Source: Candidatus Enterovibrio escicola
Lineage (GTDB): Bacteria > Pseudomonadota > Gammaproteobacteria > Enterobacterales > Vibrionaceae
Direction of reading: 5' to 3'
NCBI RefSeq assembly: GCF_002464935.1
Contig: NZ_NBYY01000031.1
Location: forward strand, 17,967-81,966
DNA length: 64,000 nt
Shown piece after piece: positions 21,499-31,178 of the stretch. The translations under genes were made by a program, and so were the position numbers. Each line of letters opens with the position of its first letter. Positions within the stretch are counted from its first letter, which is position 1. The notes beneath the pieces are model-generated. The model was not told the DNA's origin. It saw only the letters and a program-made list of their open reading frames with translations, and did no database searches.

Positions 21499-22338
21499 AT
21501 GAAAAAATTAAAAGTTTATTGTTTTATTCTTTGTATGATTTTAATCCTCTTAGGGGGGATTGGGGCAAACATGATTTTTGAGGTACCTAAGACATCTAAA
21601 TTAGCTTCGGGTGACAATAATCTACGTTGTCTTGATTACAAACCCACAGCATCTATAGATGTTTCAGAGCCATTACATATTGGAGTTTGGAATATTTATA
21701 AACAGCGATTGGACGGTTGGAAACATGAACTTCTGACGCTTTCTCAGAAAGCGTCATTGATCTTGTTACAAGAAGCTCAATCTTCATCAAATTTATCAGA
21801 CTTTGTCGCAGTACATGGCTGGCATAGTAACCAAGCTTTTGCTTTTGCAATGAATGGAAAAATTACTGGGGTAATGACATTGTCAGACCTAGTACCGCAG
21901 AGGGTATGCGCTTACACTATAATAGAGCCATATTTACGATTGCCAAAGAGTGCACTTTACAGTGAGTTTCTGCTTTCAAATGGACGGATACTTACTGTCA
22001 TCAATATCCATAGTATCAATTTTACGTTTGGTATTGAAGAATATCTAGAACAGCTTCGTGCGTTGATTGAGGCTGTAAAAGTCCTTCAGGGGCCTCTTAT
22101 CATTGCGGGAGATTTTAATACATGGAGTGAGCTAAGGCTGCAAACGATCAAAACAGAATTAAACACAATTGGCTTACAAGAAGCTAGTTTTTCTCCTGAT
22201 ATTCGTCTTAAATTTTTTGGTTTGCCTCTGGATCATGTTTTCTACCGAGAATTGATCCTAGAAAGGGCGAGCAGTAAAGAGACAGAATCCTCTGATCATA
22301 ATATGATTGTAGCAACATTCTCATTTAATAATAAGTAG
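21499..22338 (+). CDS. yafD: Endonuclease/exonuclease/phosphatase-family protein, YafD-like
   Basis: Member of the EEP superfamily of metal-dependent phosphodiesterases, of the UPF0294/YafD type; its substrate is not established. The 279 residues begin with one hydrophobic segment (about residues 7-29), so it is probably anchored in the inner membrane with the catalytic domain outside the cytoplasm. EEP motifs are in order: VWNIYKQ, LLQEAQ with the metal-binding Glu, INIHSIN, GDFNTWS, LDHVFYR and SDHNMIV with the catalytic His. The ribosome binding site CAGGAAA lies upstream of ATG 21499. In enterobacteria yafD lies near the rnhA-dnaQ-gloB-mltD group; here that group is 10 kb away, so order is partly conserved. 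Confidence 0.8.
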   Translation: MKKLKVYCFILCMILILLGGIGANMIFEVPKTSKLASGDNNLRCLDYKPTASIDVSEPLHIGVWNIYKQRLDGWKHELLTLSQKASLILLQEAQSSSNLSDFVAVHGWHSNQAFAFAMNGKITGVMTLSDLVPQRVCAYTIIEPYLRLPKSALYSEFLLSNGRILTVINIHSINFTFGIEEYLEQLRALIEAVKVLQGPLIIAGDFNTWSELRLQTIKTELNTIGLQEASFSPDIRLKFFGLPLDHVFYRELILERASSKETESSDHNMIVATFSFNNK

Positions 22339-22339
22339 G

Positions 22340-22490
22340 ATCTGTTGATTAAATTTGGCCTATAACATGCTGATCTCAATCTTTTTTATAGTCTTAATTT
22401 GTCTACTAGCAAACAGGCATACCAAGTCTTATAACTTGGCACATCGCTTTCATATTTGCTAGTGCTTCACCAACTTGATCATTGTAATCC
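22340..22490 (-). mobile_element. IS903-like 3' end fragment
   Basis: On the minus strand it covers the last codons of the transposase and the right terminus (TCTGTTGATTAAATTTGGCC on the plus strand). It is cut at 22490 by an IS982 copy at ATTGTAATCC, the mutated equivalent of the TAATTA site used in other copies. Confidence 0.85.
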
Positions 22491-23360
22491 ACCTGAACTG
22501 CGCATAAGAAATGAACTAAATGCCCACGTCGCAATCTGATCGTTTGAAAAAAACTATTGCCTGCATAAGGACTTGGGCATGCATGACTTAGACGCTGTTT
22601 TCGTCGATGTCGACGACTTCTGCCAGACTTTCCTCCCTGTATGGAAAAAAGACCTCATTTCTTCCGGTGTCAAACAACAAAACAAGCCTTCTTGCCTCTC
22701 AGCTAGCGAAGTAATGCTGATAATGATAGCTTTCCATCAATCGAGATTTAAAAACCTATTATATCCACTTTGTTTACCACTACCTCTCTCACCGTCAGGA
22801 TTCCCTTTGTTAATTCGTCCAAGCTACAGGTTTATAACAACCTACGCATTCTCAGACATCAGGTTTTTAAAGGTACCAAGAAGCGAGAAAAAGGAATGAT
22901 GGGGTGGTTCTACGGCTTCAAATTACACCTCATTATCAATGACCAAGGTGGCATTATCTCAGTCAAAGTGATGACGACTAACGTGGATGATAGAATCCTG
23001 TGGCGGAAATGGCTGACGATATTTGGAGGTATTTATACGGAGACAAAGGTTATATCTCTGGTACATTGGAGCGGGAACTTGCAGACAAGGGAATGATACT
23101 GGTAACTAGTGTAAAAAAGAAACATGAAATCCAAAGTGATGAAACTTTGGAACCGCCTGATGCTCCGACAACGATTTATTATTAAAACCATTTTTGACCA
23201 ACTAAAAGACATATTCTAAATCAAGCATTCTTGGCACCATAATTGTATCAGCTTTATGGTCAACTTACTGGCGGGGTTCATTGCGTATTTATTTTAACCA
23301 AAGAAGCTAAGCATCAAGATAACTCGGTTTGATAAGCAAGTGCTTATGCAGATCTGAGGT
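22491..23360 (+). mobile_element. IS982-family element, degraded
   Basis: Left terminus ACCTGAACTGCGCATAAG at 22491 and right terminus GCAGATCTGAGGT ending at 23360. The N-terminal transposase (MHDLDAVFVDVDDFCQTFLP) is open from 22579. A deletion removes the region around 22780, and further frames give GMMGWFYGFKLHLIINDQGG and NMKSKVMKLWNRLML-like pieces. Inactive. Confidence 0.9.
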
Positions 23361-23499
23361 TAAATCACATTTCATACGTTCTAAAACCAAGAAACTAAGA
23401 TTGATGAGAAGATACAATAATCTTCATAACTTGATTGATTACAAGGAGAGAGATTTTATCTCTTCTTTTGAAACCTAAAATTTAATATTTGTCCTGAGC

Positions 23500-23646
23500 A
23501 GGAAGGCAAAACTAATAGAAATAGTCTATATCGGTAAAAATAGCGTCTAAATTATTAATGCTAAAGTACCTTTATGACTTATTTTTAATCCAAACTATCA
23601 AAGCGTGAATTGGGCATTTAGTCCATTTTTTATGCACAACTCAGGT
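23500..23646 (-). mobile_element. Old IS982-family left-end remnant
   Basis: On the minus strand ACCTGAGTTGTGCATAAAAA followed by about 130 bases of leader and first codons, clearly more diverged than the other copies. Everything downstream is gone. It indicates more than one wave of IS982 activity. Confidence 0.7.
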
Positions 23647-23822
23647 TGAATACATAACAAAATATCCTACCGTTATTTTTAAAGAAATGGCATTACCAAC
23701 TTTTTTGGAAAATATCACACTTCCGACTTGGATTCAGGCCTATTCGAGCAGCTCAAAGCCACAAGTCCATGTTGAATCACCCACAACGGTGATGTTACGA
23801 ACAATAAAAGTGCTTGGTATGG

Positions 23823-23853
23823 TTTTTAGTTGAATCAGAGATTCAACTAAAAA
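23823..23853 (-). terminator. Strong hairpin downstream of the VC2046-like gene
   Basis: A 14-bp perfect stem (TTTTTAGTTGAATC and its complement) around the loop AGA, about 50 bases beyond the stop of the minus-strand gene 23902-24417. Its A/T flanks would allow termination in either direction. Confidence 0.6.
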
Positions 23854-23901
23854 GTTGACCCGTAACGGTATACTAATAAGATTATATTTTAAATAAAAAT
23901 A

Positions 23902-24417
23902 TTATACTTGAGTTTGCCGTTCTTGAAATCTCTTTGCAAATGTTAACAGATTATGAGAATTCACTGGATCTAGTTCAGTTGTATTGATTACCCCAGCGTC
24001 AAGCTTTCTTCGTTGATGACCGCAAAGATTATAATACACATCTTCACCTAAGTTATGCGTCCTAAATGCAGGAAAGTACAGAGCTACCGGCGTTATACAA
24101 TGATTTAGCCTCGTACTAGTAATTCCTGATTGATGAAAAGCATCTGCTTGTTTGCTACATAAGTCATAATCTCTTTCTTTTGCGGTAAGAAAAACAGGTT
24201 CCGGTATATTAAATTGCTTTCGCAGATTTACGTCTGAAATGTTTTCTAGATATGCTGGTACGATTTGGGTCGTTTCTACGGCATCGTTTGAAAGTAACGC
24301 GAGCATCAGCGCAAAATCAGACCGACGACCCTGCGTAACCGCGAGGTTTAAATCTCCTCCAAGTTGTGTATCAGAAATTAAATGGGTCTTATTTAGAGTA
24401 TGAGTGTGAATTTGCAT
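23902..24417 (-). CDS. Conserved hypothetical protein, VC2046/SO_2500-like
   Basis: A 171-residue soluble protein without signal peptide or membrane segment. The N-terminal segment TQLGGDLNLAVTQGRRSDFA followed by LMLALLSNDAVETTQ resembles a family of unknown function from Vibrio and Shewanella (VC2046/SO_2500). Identification is from memory of that pattern, so it is moderate. Codon use is gene-like and the frame is intact over its length, with a strong hairpin just downstream. It is isolated, with IS remnants on both sides. No catalytic motif can be proposed. Confidence 0.65.
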   Translation of the reverse strand: MQIHTHTLNKTHLISDTQLGGDLNLAVTQGRRSDFALMLALLSNDAVETTQIVPAYLENISDVNLRKQFNIPEPVFLTAKERDYDLCSKQADAFHQSGITSTRLNHCITPVALYFPAFRTHNLGEDVYYNLCGHQRRKLDAGVINTTELDPVNSHNLLTFAKRFQERQTQV

Positions 24418-24717
24418 ATTTATCTGCTATATGCTTAGTTAGTTCTTGTGTATCGACATAAATCATATCTGCTTTAGGTATCTTTTATATTTTTCTTCTT
24501 ACTTACTAGTAAAACATTATTTCTCAGTCATTTTCCTGATAAGCATCACTTCCTTTATGTCTACAAGGAATGTGACTTTCCCGTAAAATGTGAGTATTTT
24601 AAATACTCATACAACATCACGAATGCTAATTCGTAGCCATAGGGAAGACTTGTGGATACAGGGAAAGATCACGAACATTTTTTAATCGATAAATGATCAG
24701 TTTGACAATGAGAACTA
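24418..24717. other. Upstream region of the VC2046-like gene
   Basis: No gene. A perfect 9-bp inverted repeat TGAGTATTT/AAATACTCA sits at 24591-24609 and could be an operator or a weak hairpin. Otherwise AT-rich. Confidence 0.35.
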
Positions 24718-25091
24718 GTATTGATTGATTTAATCAGGCCTATAACGCACTGATCTCAATCTCTTTTACAGTCTTAATTTGTCTTATGGTGAACAGGCAT
24801 ACTGAGTCTTATAACTTTGTTCATCGCTTTCACTTTTGCTAGTGCTCCACTAACTTGATGATTGTAATTACGAAGAGTGAGTTTAGAGCTGAGAAACTCT
24901 TTATAACTAAACATTTCTGTCTCTGCTAAGGAGCATTTATGATAACCCCTGTCCTTTTTAAAGTCTTTACAGCTTCATTTCTAGAATGCCCTTCTTCCAA
25001 GTATCCCGTGTTGCTTCGAGGTGGAATAGTGGTATTATTCCTTTGTGATTCAGTACAGGGTAACATGCTCTTGTGTCATAAGCTCCATCAG
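24718..25091 (-). mobile_element. IS903-like 3' portion
   Basis: On the minus strand the right terminus starts at 24718. The C-terminal third of the transposase reads back through GYHK, EGHSRNEAVKTLK and RSNTGYLEEGHS-like sequence to GAYDTR at about 25091. The catalytic core is absent and frames are broken. Confidence 0.8.
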
Positions 25092-25549
25092 GAGCTATGG
25101 TCAAACAAAACCCTTTCCATCATACCAAGACTTACACGAAGGATTGGTATAATTATTACCTTCCTACTTTTAATCTTATCCACTTCAATCAAATCCTTCC
25201 AACCTTAAATTATCAATTTTTCTATTTAAAAATTAGAGGCTGCTTCATAGATCAGTAGGTTACCAACTCTAGTCACCAACTCTCTGAAACATTTGATGCT
25301 AATATTACACTCTCGTATAAGACTTATTTTGTGTTTTACACAGCTGATGTATAACTTTAACGAAATTCATGACAGACTCCTGCAGAAATAAACTCACCGC
25401 ATTTTACACAAGGAAATTCTATCAAATATAAAACGGTAAACTGCTTGTACTTTCTACCATAAAAACATTGCACAACTATTTTCCTCTTACAATATGGCTG
25501 TGAAAATGTCCAATTTTATTTCTTGTTCAGAACTTGGTAAGGATCACCT
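25092..25549. other. purM leader region
   Basis: About 450 bases without a gene. No convincing PurR operator was found by eye. upp and uraA, frequent neighbours of purM in Vibrio, are not present. Confidence 0.4.
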
Positions 25550-26593
25550 GTGATCGGTAATAAATATTCTCTTAGCTATAAAGATGCCGGTGTTGATATT
25601 GAAGCAGGAAATACTCTAGTTAAACGAATAAAAAGTGTTGTAAAACGAACTCTTCGTCCTGAAGTAATGGGTAGTATCGGTGGTTTTAGTGGGCTGTGTG
25701 AATTACCCACCAAATATAAACATCCTGTACTTGTGTCAAGTACAGATGGTGTAGGGACAAAGCTATACTTGGCAATAGACCTGAAAAAGCACGATACCAT
25801 CGGTATTGATTTGGTTGCGATGTGTGTGAATGATTTGATCGTACAAGGTGCAGAACCCCTGTTTTTCCTCGATTACTACGCGACTGGGAAACTAAATGTG
25901 GATACTGCCGCAGCGGTGGTCAACAGTATTGGTGAAGGTTGCTTACTGTCAGGTTGTTCACTGATTGGGGGTGAAACTGCAGAGATGCCTAGTATGTTTG
26001 AAGGAGGATACTACGATATTGCAGGGTTCTGCGTGGGTGTTGTGGAAAAAGAAGACATCATTGATGGCACAAAAGTCAGTGTTGGTAATGCGCTTGTCGC
26101 CATCGCTTCATCAGGACCTCATTCAAATGGTTACAGCCTAATCCGTAAAATCATCGATGTGGTTAATGCTGATGTTGCAATGGAACTTGACGGTATATCC
26201 TTGGCTGATCACCTTCTTGAACCGACCCGTATTTACGTTAAACCGATGCTTAAAATGTTAGAAAGCTGTGATGTATATGCTATTTCTCATATCACAGGTG
26301 GTGGTTTCTTGGAAAACATCCCACGTGTATTACCGGAAGGTATGAAAGCAGTTGTCGACAGTATGAGCTGGGAATGGCCTGTCATTTTCAAATGGCTGCA
26401 AGAAAAGGGTAACATCACTCAACACGAAATGTACCGTACCTTTAACTGTGGTGTCGGTTTGGTTATTGCATTGCCTGCAGAGCAAGCTCAACCCGCGATC
26501 GATATTCTAAATCAAGAAGGCGAGAACGCTTGGTTATTAGGTTACATCGAAAATGCAGCCATCGACGGAGAGCAAATTGAAATCAAGGAGTGA
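25550..26593 (+). CDS. purM: Phosphoribosylformylglycinamidine cyclo-ligase (AIR synthetase)
   Basis: Fifth step of de novo purine synthesis: ATP-dependent ring closure of FGAM to AIR. The 347 residues give a complete PurM. TDGVGTKL lies at 65-72 and GGETAEMP at 140-147, with the [13 protein letters not shown] signature in the C-terminal half. The start is GTG 25550, preceded by AAGG at about 8 bases; it gives the family N-terminus ([11 protein letters not shown]) and no better ATG exists upstream. The stop TGA is two bases before the purN ATG, so the two genes are one transcription unit, as in E. coli and Vibrio. Confidence 0.97.
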   Translation: MIGNKYSLSYKDAGVDIEAGNTLVKRIKSVVKRTLRPEVMGSIGGFSGLCELPTKYKHPVLVSSTDGVGTKLYLAIDLKKHDTIGIDLVAMCVNDLIVQGAEPLFFLDYYATGKLNVDTAAAVVNSIGEGCLLSGCSLIGGETAEMPSMFEGGYYDIAGFCVGVVEKEDIIDGTKVSVGNALVAIASSGPHSNGYSLIRKIIDVVNADVAMELDGISLADHLLEPTRIYVKPMLKMLESCDVYAISHITGGGFLENIPRVLPEGMKAVVDSMSWEWPVIFKWLQEKGNITQHEMYRTFNCGVGLVIALPAEQAQPAIDILNQEGENAWLLGYIENAAIDGEQIEIKE

Positions 26594-26595
26594 TC

Positions 26596-27231
26596 ATGAA
26601 AAATATAGTGGTGCTGATTTCAGGAAATGGGTCTAATCTACAAGCTATCATCGATCGATGTCATCGACAGAACGGCATCAATATTGTTGCAGTCATCACC
26701 AATAAGGATAAGGTCTATGGCCTTATTCGTGCAAAAAAGGTCGGAATTGATACAGTTGTGGTGCCCTGCACTGTCACTACAAATCGAAGCACGTACGACG
26801 CTAGATTGATGACAATCATTGATAGCTATCAGCCAGACCTTGTTGTCCTCGCAGGATTCATGCGAATTTTAACACCACAATTTGTCCAGCATTACTACAG
26901 TAAGATGCTCAATATTCACCCCTCCTTGTTACCAAAACACTCAGGATTAAACACTCATCAACGCGCCATTGATGCCAGAGATGGGGTACACGGAGCGTCC
27001 GTGCACTTCGTTACCAAGGAGTTAGATAGTGGCCCTGTTATTCTTCAAGCCTGTGTTCCCATTTTTAAAGAGGATGATATGTACAGCGTTTTTAACCGTG
27101 TACAAGAACAAGAACATTGTATTTATCCACTTACTGTTGAATGGTTCTGTCAGGGGCGTTTAAAAATGGAAGAAGGAAAAGCGATCCTAGACGGCCAAAC
27201 GCTTGGGACTTCAGGCTATAATATGGGTTAA
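26596..27231 (+). CDS. purN: Phosphoribosylglycinamide formyltransferase (GART)
   Basis: Transfers the formyl group of 10-formyl-THF to GAR in purine synthesis; the folate cofactor comes from the GlyA cycle. The product has 211 residues from ATG 26596, with AAGGAG at 26585-26590. A GTG at 26590 would overlap purM but leaves no ribosome binding site. Phosphoribosyl-binding GNGSN and catalytic Asn106, His108 (NIHPSLLP) and Asp144 (ELDSGPVI) are all present at the E. coli positions. Co-transcribed with purM, and ended by a hairpin shared with the convergent yafJ. Confidence 0.96.
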   Translation: MKNIVVLISGNGSNLQAIIDRCHRQNGINIVAVITNKDKVYGLIRAKKVGIDTVVVPCTVTTNRSTYDARLMTIIDSYQPDLVVLAGFMRILTPQFVQHYYSKMLNIHPSLLPKHSGLNTHQRAIDARDGVHGASVHFVTKELDSGPVILQACVPIFKEDDMYSVFNRVQEQEHCIYPLTVEWFCQGRLKMEEGKAILDGQTLGTSGYNMG

Positions 27232-27268
27232 TTTCCCAATACTCAGCTGACAAGAGACAAGCCACTTC

Positions 27269-27295
27269 ATTTATCAATCTTATTCATTGATAAAT
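27269..27295. terminator. Bidirectional hairpin between purN and yafJ
   Basis: Stem ATTTATCAAT/ATTGATAAAT (10 bp) with a 7-base loop, between two convergent genes. A-T rich and without a long T-run, so of moderate strength. Confidence 0.5.
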
Positions 27296-27312
27296 AAAGC
27301 TTTATACCAATT

Positions 27313-28092
27313 TCAATTGGAATTGCAGGTAAGCATTTCACCAAGATGAAAGACACAGTATTCACCTGGCTGCATTTTGCTCCATGTTTCATTATGGGTC
27401 AGGGGGTGGGTGGCGATCACCGTCACTACATCATTGGGTGTTGTTTCTTTTTGAAAATCAACCGTTACATCCTCATCAATTAAGCTAGCATGGCCAAACG
27501 GCGCACGTCGCGTGATCCAATGAAGATTGCTTGTACAATATGCCATGACATAATCACCATCGCTAAACAGCATATTAAACACACCTAGACTACGCAGTCT
27601 GTCACAACACCTAGCAATAAAACGGAATACTTCTGTCATATTCTCTTGCTTTTCAGCATAGTTCTGTTCGATTTCATGCAACAACCAACAAAACACATTT
27701 TCACTATCTGTTTCTCCGACAGGTTTAAAGTGCCCAGAAGATAAATTTTCATAACCTGATAGCTGACCGTTATGTGCATAGGTCCAATAACGTCCCCAAA
27801 TTTCGCGTGTAAACGGATGGGTATTTTCCAAACTGATCCCTCCACGATTAGCTTGGCGAACATGGCTAATAACCGAACGGCTTTTAATCGGGTAATGTTG
27901 AACCAATTCAGCAATCTTTGATTTATAGCTAGGATCCGGATCTTTAAATGTTCGAAATCCCTTTCCCTCATAAAACGCAATGCCCCATCCATCTCGATGA
28001 GGGCCGGTGTTTCCCCCTCGCTGGATCAAACCAGTAAAACTAAAACAAATATCGGTCGGTACATTGGCACTCATACCAAGAAGTTCACACAT
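27313..28092 (-). CDS. yafJ: Class II glutamine amidotransferase, YafJ family
   Basis: Predicted N-terminal-nucleophile amidotransferase; the family's physiological substrate is not settled. 259 residues. After removal of Met1 the catalytic residue is Cys2 ([10 protein letters not shown]). The conserved motifs [23 protein letters not shown] and WTYAHNGQL of the glutaminase site follow. The start overlaps the gmhA stop by 8 bases, so the two genes are translationally coupled on one mRNA. The pairing yafJ-gmhA is conserved in gamma-proteobacteria. Confidence 0.92.
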   Translation of the reverse strand: MCELLGMSANVPTDICFSFTGLIQRGGNTGPHRDGWGIAFYEGKGFRTFKDPDPSYKSKIAELVQHYPIKSRSVISHVRQANRGGISLENTHPFTREIWGRYWTYAHNGQLSGYENLSSGHFKPVGETDSENVFCWLLHEIEQNYAEKQENMTEVFRFIARCCDRLRSLGVFNMLFSDGDYVMAYCTSNLHWITRRAPFGHASLIDEDVTVDFQKETTPNDVVTVIATHPLTHNETWSKMQPGEYCVFHLGEMLTCNSN

Positions 28093-28699
28093 AACTTGTC
28101 ACGCTTTCCTTAGAGAATGCCTGATTTAGCATTTCTTTTTCGACTAGTTGGATCAAGATGTGAATAATTTTAATATGTACTTCCTGAATACGATCGGCGT
28201 AACCAAAATGTGGTACGCAAATTTCAATATCTGCTAGACCTGCTATTTTACCACCATCCTTACCTGTTAGAATAATAGATTCCATGCCTTTGGCTTTTGC
28301 TGCTTCAATCGCTCTCAAAATATTAACCGAATTACCTGATGTCGACAGACCTAACAGTACATCGCCTTTTATACCCACGGCTTCAAGGTAACGAGAAAAT
28401 ATAAATTCATAGCCAAAATCATTGCTCACACAAGAGATGTAGCTTGAATCAGAAATGGCAATCGCTGGATAACCAGGGCGATTTTCGCGATATCGTCCAG
28501 TCAATTCTTCAGCAAAGTGCATCGCATCACAGTGAGAACCACCGTTGCCACATGACAGCACCTTACCACCTGAATTGAAGGTATTTACCAACAGCATCGC
28601 CGCTGCTTCAATATCTGTGATGTTCTTATCGTCCTTAATAAACCTATCCAGTACATACACTGCTTCGTTTAGCTCTGAGCGAATGAGATCTTGGTACAT
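28085..28699 (-). CDS. gmhA: Sedoheptulose-7-phosphate isomerase
   Basis: First step of ADP-heptose synthesis for the LPS inner core: converts sedoheptulose-7-phosphate to D-glycero-manno-heptose-7-phosphate. 204 residues, about 12 more than the E. coli enzyme because of a C-terminal extension ([13 protein letters not shown]) that overlaps yafJ. SIS-fold motifs are visible: [18 protein letters not shown] and [13 protein letters not shown] for the sugar phosphate, and the C-terminal [11 protein letters not shown] with the catalytic His. The GTAACC leader is weak, but ATG 28699 matches the family start ([10 protein letters not shown]). The partner gmhB is also in this window. fadE, often upstream, is absent. 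Confidence 0.95.
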   Translation of the reverse strand: MYQDLIRSELNEAVYVLDRFIKDDKNITDIEAAAMLLVNTFNSGGKVLSCGNGGSHCDAMHFAEELTGRYRENRPGYPAIAISDSSYISCVSNDFGYEFIFSRYLEAVGIKGDVLLGLSTSGNSVNILRAIEAAKAKGMESIILTGKDGGKIAGLADIEICVPHFGYADRIQEVHIKIIHILIQLVEKEMLNQAFSKESVTSYV

Positions 28700-29116
28700 G
28701 GTAACCCTCTATTTATCGTTGAAGGGCGTATACAAGCCGACAAAACAACTATTCAAGTAGTATACTACTATTAAACTGTAGATTATCGATATATACTGGC
28801 TACTTACCACTTAGCTGGTAAGTTAAGTAAAAGTAACTGGATAAAACACATTTCAGCCTAGTTTCTTGATTTACGCTATATAGCGTAAATCTTTAATATG
28901 ACGGATCCTAATTTTATATTTCATTAATAATCCACTTATAATTATGTAATAAGACCTCGTATCAATTCAAGACAAATTGATGGAAAAGAAAACCAAACAT
29001 GGAAACAAATCTGTACTTAGATTACGTATATATACCCAATCAACTTACAAATTCAGGTTTGAATACCTCATTTTGATGTTAAAACGCGGAGCTTATTTCA
29101 TTGGGCTAATTCAAGA
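28700..29116. other. gmhA upstream region with palindromes
   Basis: No gene. A perfect 24-base palindrome occupies 28868-28891 (half-site GATTTACGCTAT) and is followed by TTTAA. Another inverted repeat ACTTACCA/TGGTAAGT lies at about 28803-28825. They may be terminators left from a lost upstream gene or protein-binding sites. The gmhA promoter should be within 28710-28800. Confidence 0.4.
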
Positions 29117-30068
29117 TCAGATCTGCATACGCGCTTGCTTATCAAGCCGAATCATCTTGATGCTCAGTTTCTTTGATTGAAATGAATACGCGATAAGCCC
29201 CACCAGCAAGTTGACCATAAAGCTGATACAACTACGGTGCCGAGAATGCTCGATTTAGGATATATTTTTTAGTTAGTCAAAAACGGTTTTAATAATAAAT
29301 CGTCTCCGACGCATCAGGCGGTTCCAAAGTTTCATCACTTTAGGTTTCTTTTTCACACCAGTTATCAGTGTCACTCCCTTGTCTGCAAGTTCCCGCTCCA
29401 ATGGACTATTGATATAACCTTTATCTCCGTATAAATACCTCCGAATATCGTCAGCTATTTCCGCCACAGGCTTTCTATCATCCACGTTATTCGTCGTCAC
29501 TTTGACTGAGATAATACCACCTTGGTCATGGATAATAATGTGTAATTTGAAACCGTAGAACCACCCCATAGTTCCTTTTCCTCGCTTCTCAGTACCTTTA
29601 AAAACCTGATATCTGAGAATGAACAGGTGTGAAAAACCTGTAGCTTAGACGAATCAACAAAGGCAATCTTTGACGATGAGTGAGGTAAGAGCAAAGCGAA
29701 ACCAAAATACCTTGCATGAGCTTGAGCATCCTCGTGTAGCTAACTAATTCAGGAAATTTGTTGATGAGGTAGTGACAAATAAAGTGGATGTAATAGGTTT
29801 TAAAATCTCGATACCCCGATTGATGGAAAGCTATCACTATCGTCATCACTTCGCTAACTAAGAGGCGAGAAGGTTTGTTTCTTTGTTTGACACCGGAAGG
29901 CATTAGGTATGTTTCCCATGAAGGGAAGAACGTCTGGCAAAAGTCATCAACATCGACGAAAATAGCGTATAAGTTCTTCCTCCTCAACTCCTTATGCAGT
30001 TAATAGTTTTTTCAAACGATCAGATCGCAACTTTAGTATTTAGTTCATTTCTTATACGCAGCTCAGGT
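29117..30068 (-). mobile_element. IS982-family element, degraded
   Basis: The left terminus ACCTGAGCTGCGTATAAG ends at 30068; the right end (CAGATCTGCATACGCG) is slightly eroded near 29117. Two long transposase pieces remain open: the N-terminal 128 residues (29598-29987) and a C-terminal piece (29273-29569, MGWFYGFKLHIIIHDQGG through PKVMKLWNRLMRRRRFI). A deletion/frameshift separates them around 29590-29670. Confidence 0.9.
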
Positions 30069-30074
30069 TACTTA

Positions 30075-30500
30075 GATGAAAGTAAATCTGCCAAGAATAT
30101 ACCTCGAACGTATGATCACTCTAAAAAAGGAAGTCCATGCTATGGAGTTCAGGATGGGCACTAGAAAGGAAAAGTCAACACCATTTGTACTATCATCAAT
30201 CATATTTTTCTAACGTTTCGCTTAGTAATTGGAAGTCTCGATGCGGAGGCATTTCATGCATGGATCAAACAAGATTTACTTCCGAAAGTTCCAGATTAAG
30301 CTGTGATTGTTATGGATAATGCGAGTACTCATAAGAGTAGCGACACACTGAAAGCAATTAAATCTCGTGGTTGTACTTTAGAGTGGTTTCCTCCTTAACA
30401 GTCCCGATATTAACCAAATAGAACATAAATGGGCAAAAATGAAGTCTAAGTAAGAAGAAAAGAGCGCTGTTCCATTGACAAGCAGTTTTATAAGTATGTG
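30075..30500 (+). mobile_element. IS630-family transposase remnant
   Basis: With frame changes the plus strand gives YLDESKSAKNIPRTYDHSKK, IGSLDAEAFHAWIKQDLLP and VIVMDNASTHKS, then the region before the family's YSPDLNPIE-like motif (CTLEWFPP). This order is the DDE core of IS630 transposases. Stops interrupt it at several points and no ends were found. Confidence 0.75.
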
Positions 30501-30894
30501 GATTATACCTATTTATTGTGATCTAGCTATAGAGTTAATATTTTAAACGTTATCTGAGGAATTCTGTTTGAAATACACAAGAGCACAAAACGTCCTGTAA
30601 ATCGCGCTATGCACGATTCTGAGATACTTAAGGATTTTTTGGGGTCAAAAAACCTGAGTTTTATTAGAAATACACGCTACATCGTAGCCTAAGCGCCTTA
30701 ATGGTCATTTTAAAAGGACTAGATGCTAACTATTAGTTATGGAGGCTAAATTTCTGAAGAAATTTAATAATTTTACCGTAAACAATCACCCGACAGACAG
30801 GTGAGAATTCACTATGATTTATTGCATCACTCCTTGGATAGATAACGCTGACGTCTGGGGTTCTTATAACAACATGTAATATAGTCATAAGGAC
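30501..30894. other. Intergenic, nothing recognised
   Basis: About 390 bases. It contains a small hairpin (TTTTTTG/CAAAAAA near 30635) and no readable gene fragment. Confidence 0.35.
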
Positions 30895-30950
30895 ATGCCT
30901 TAAGCCCCACCACATATAGTTTCTAGGAGGGAATTTCTAGGTGAAAGAAC
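30895..30950 (+). repeat. 56-bp interspersed repeat, copy 3
   Basis: Same unit as at 9474 with about five differences. Preceded by GGAC, ends GAAC, followed directly by an IS903-like 3' end. No IS903-like sequence precedes it. Confidence 0.8.
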
Positions 30951-31051
30951 AAAGTTATAAAATTCGGTATACCTGTTATCCAGCAGACAAATTAAGACTG
31001 TAAAAAAGATTAGGATCAGTGCGTTATAGGCCTAATTTAATTAACAACACC
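30951..31051 (+). mobile_element. IS903-like 3' end fragment
   Basis: AAAGTTATAAAATTCGG to the right terminus (CCTAATTTAATTAACAACAC). Same truncation point as the fragment at 9530. Confidence 0.85.
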
Positions 31052-31178
31052 CGCATCGCAGGTACATTAAACTGCGAATTATACCGTGTAAACAACATTA
31101 AATAAATGAAAAGAGAAGAAGCACATATTCCTCATTTGTACCTATCTTGTTTCCTACACCTGCTGATTTATCAGCAAA

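Noticed and set aside
28977..29180. 67-codon open frame on the plus strand
   Set aside because: It runs into the right end of an IS982 copy in the wrong frame and has no family resemblance.
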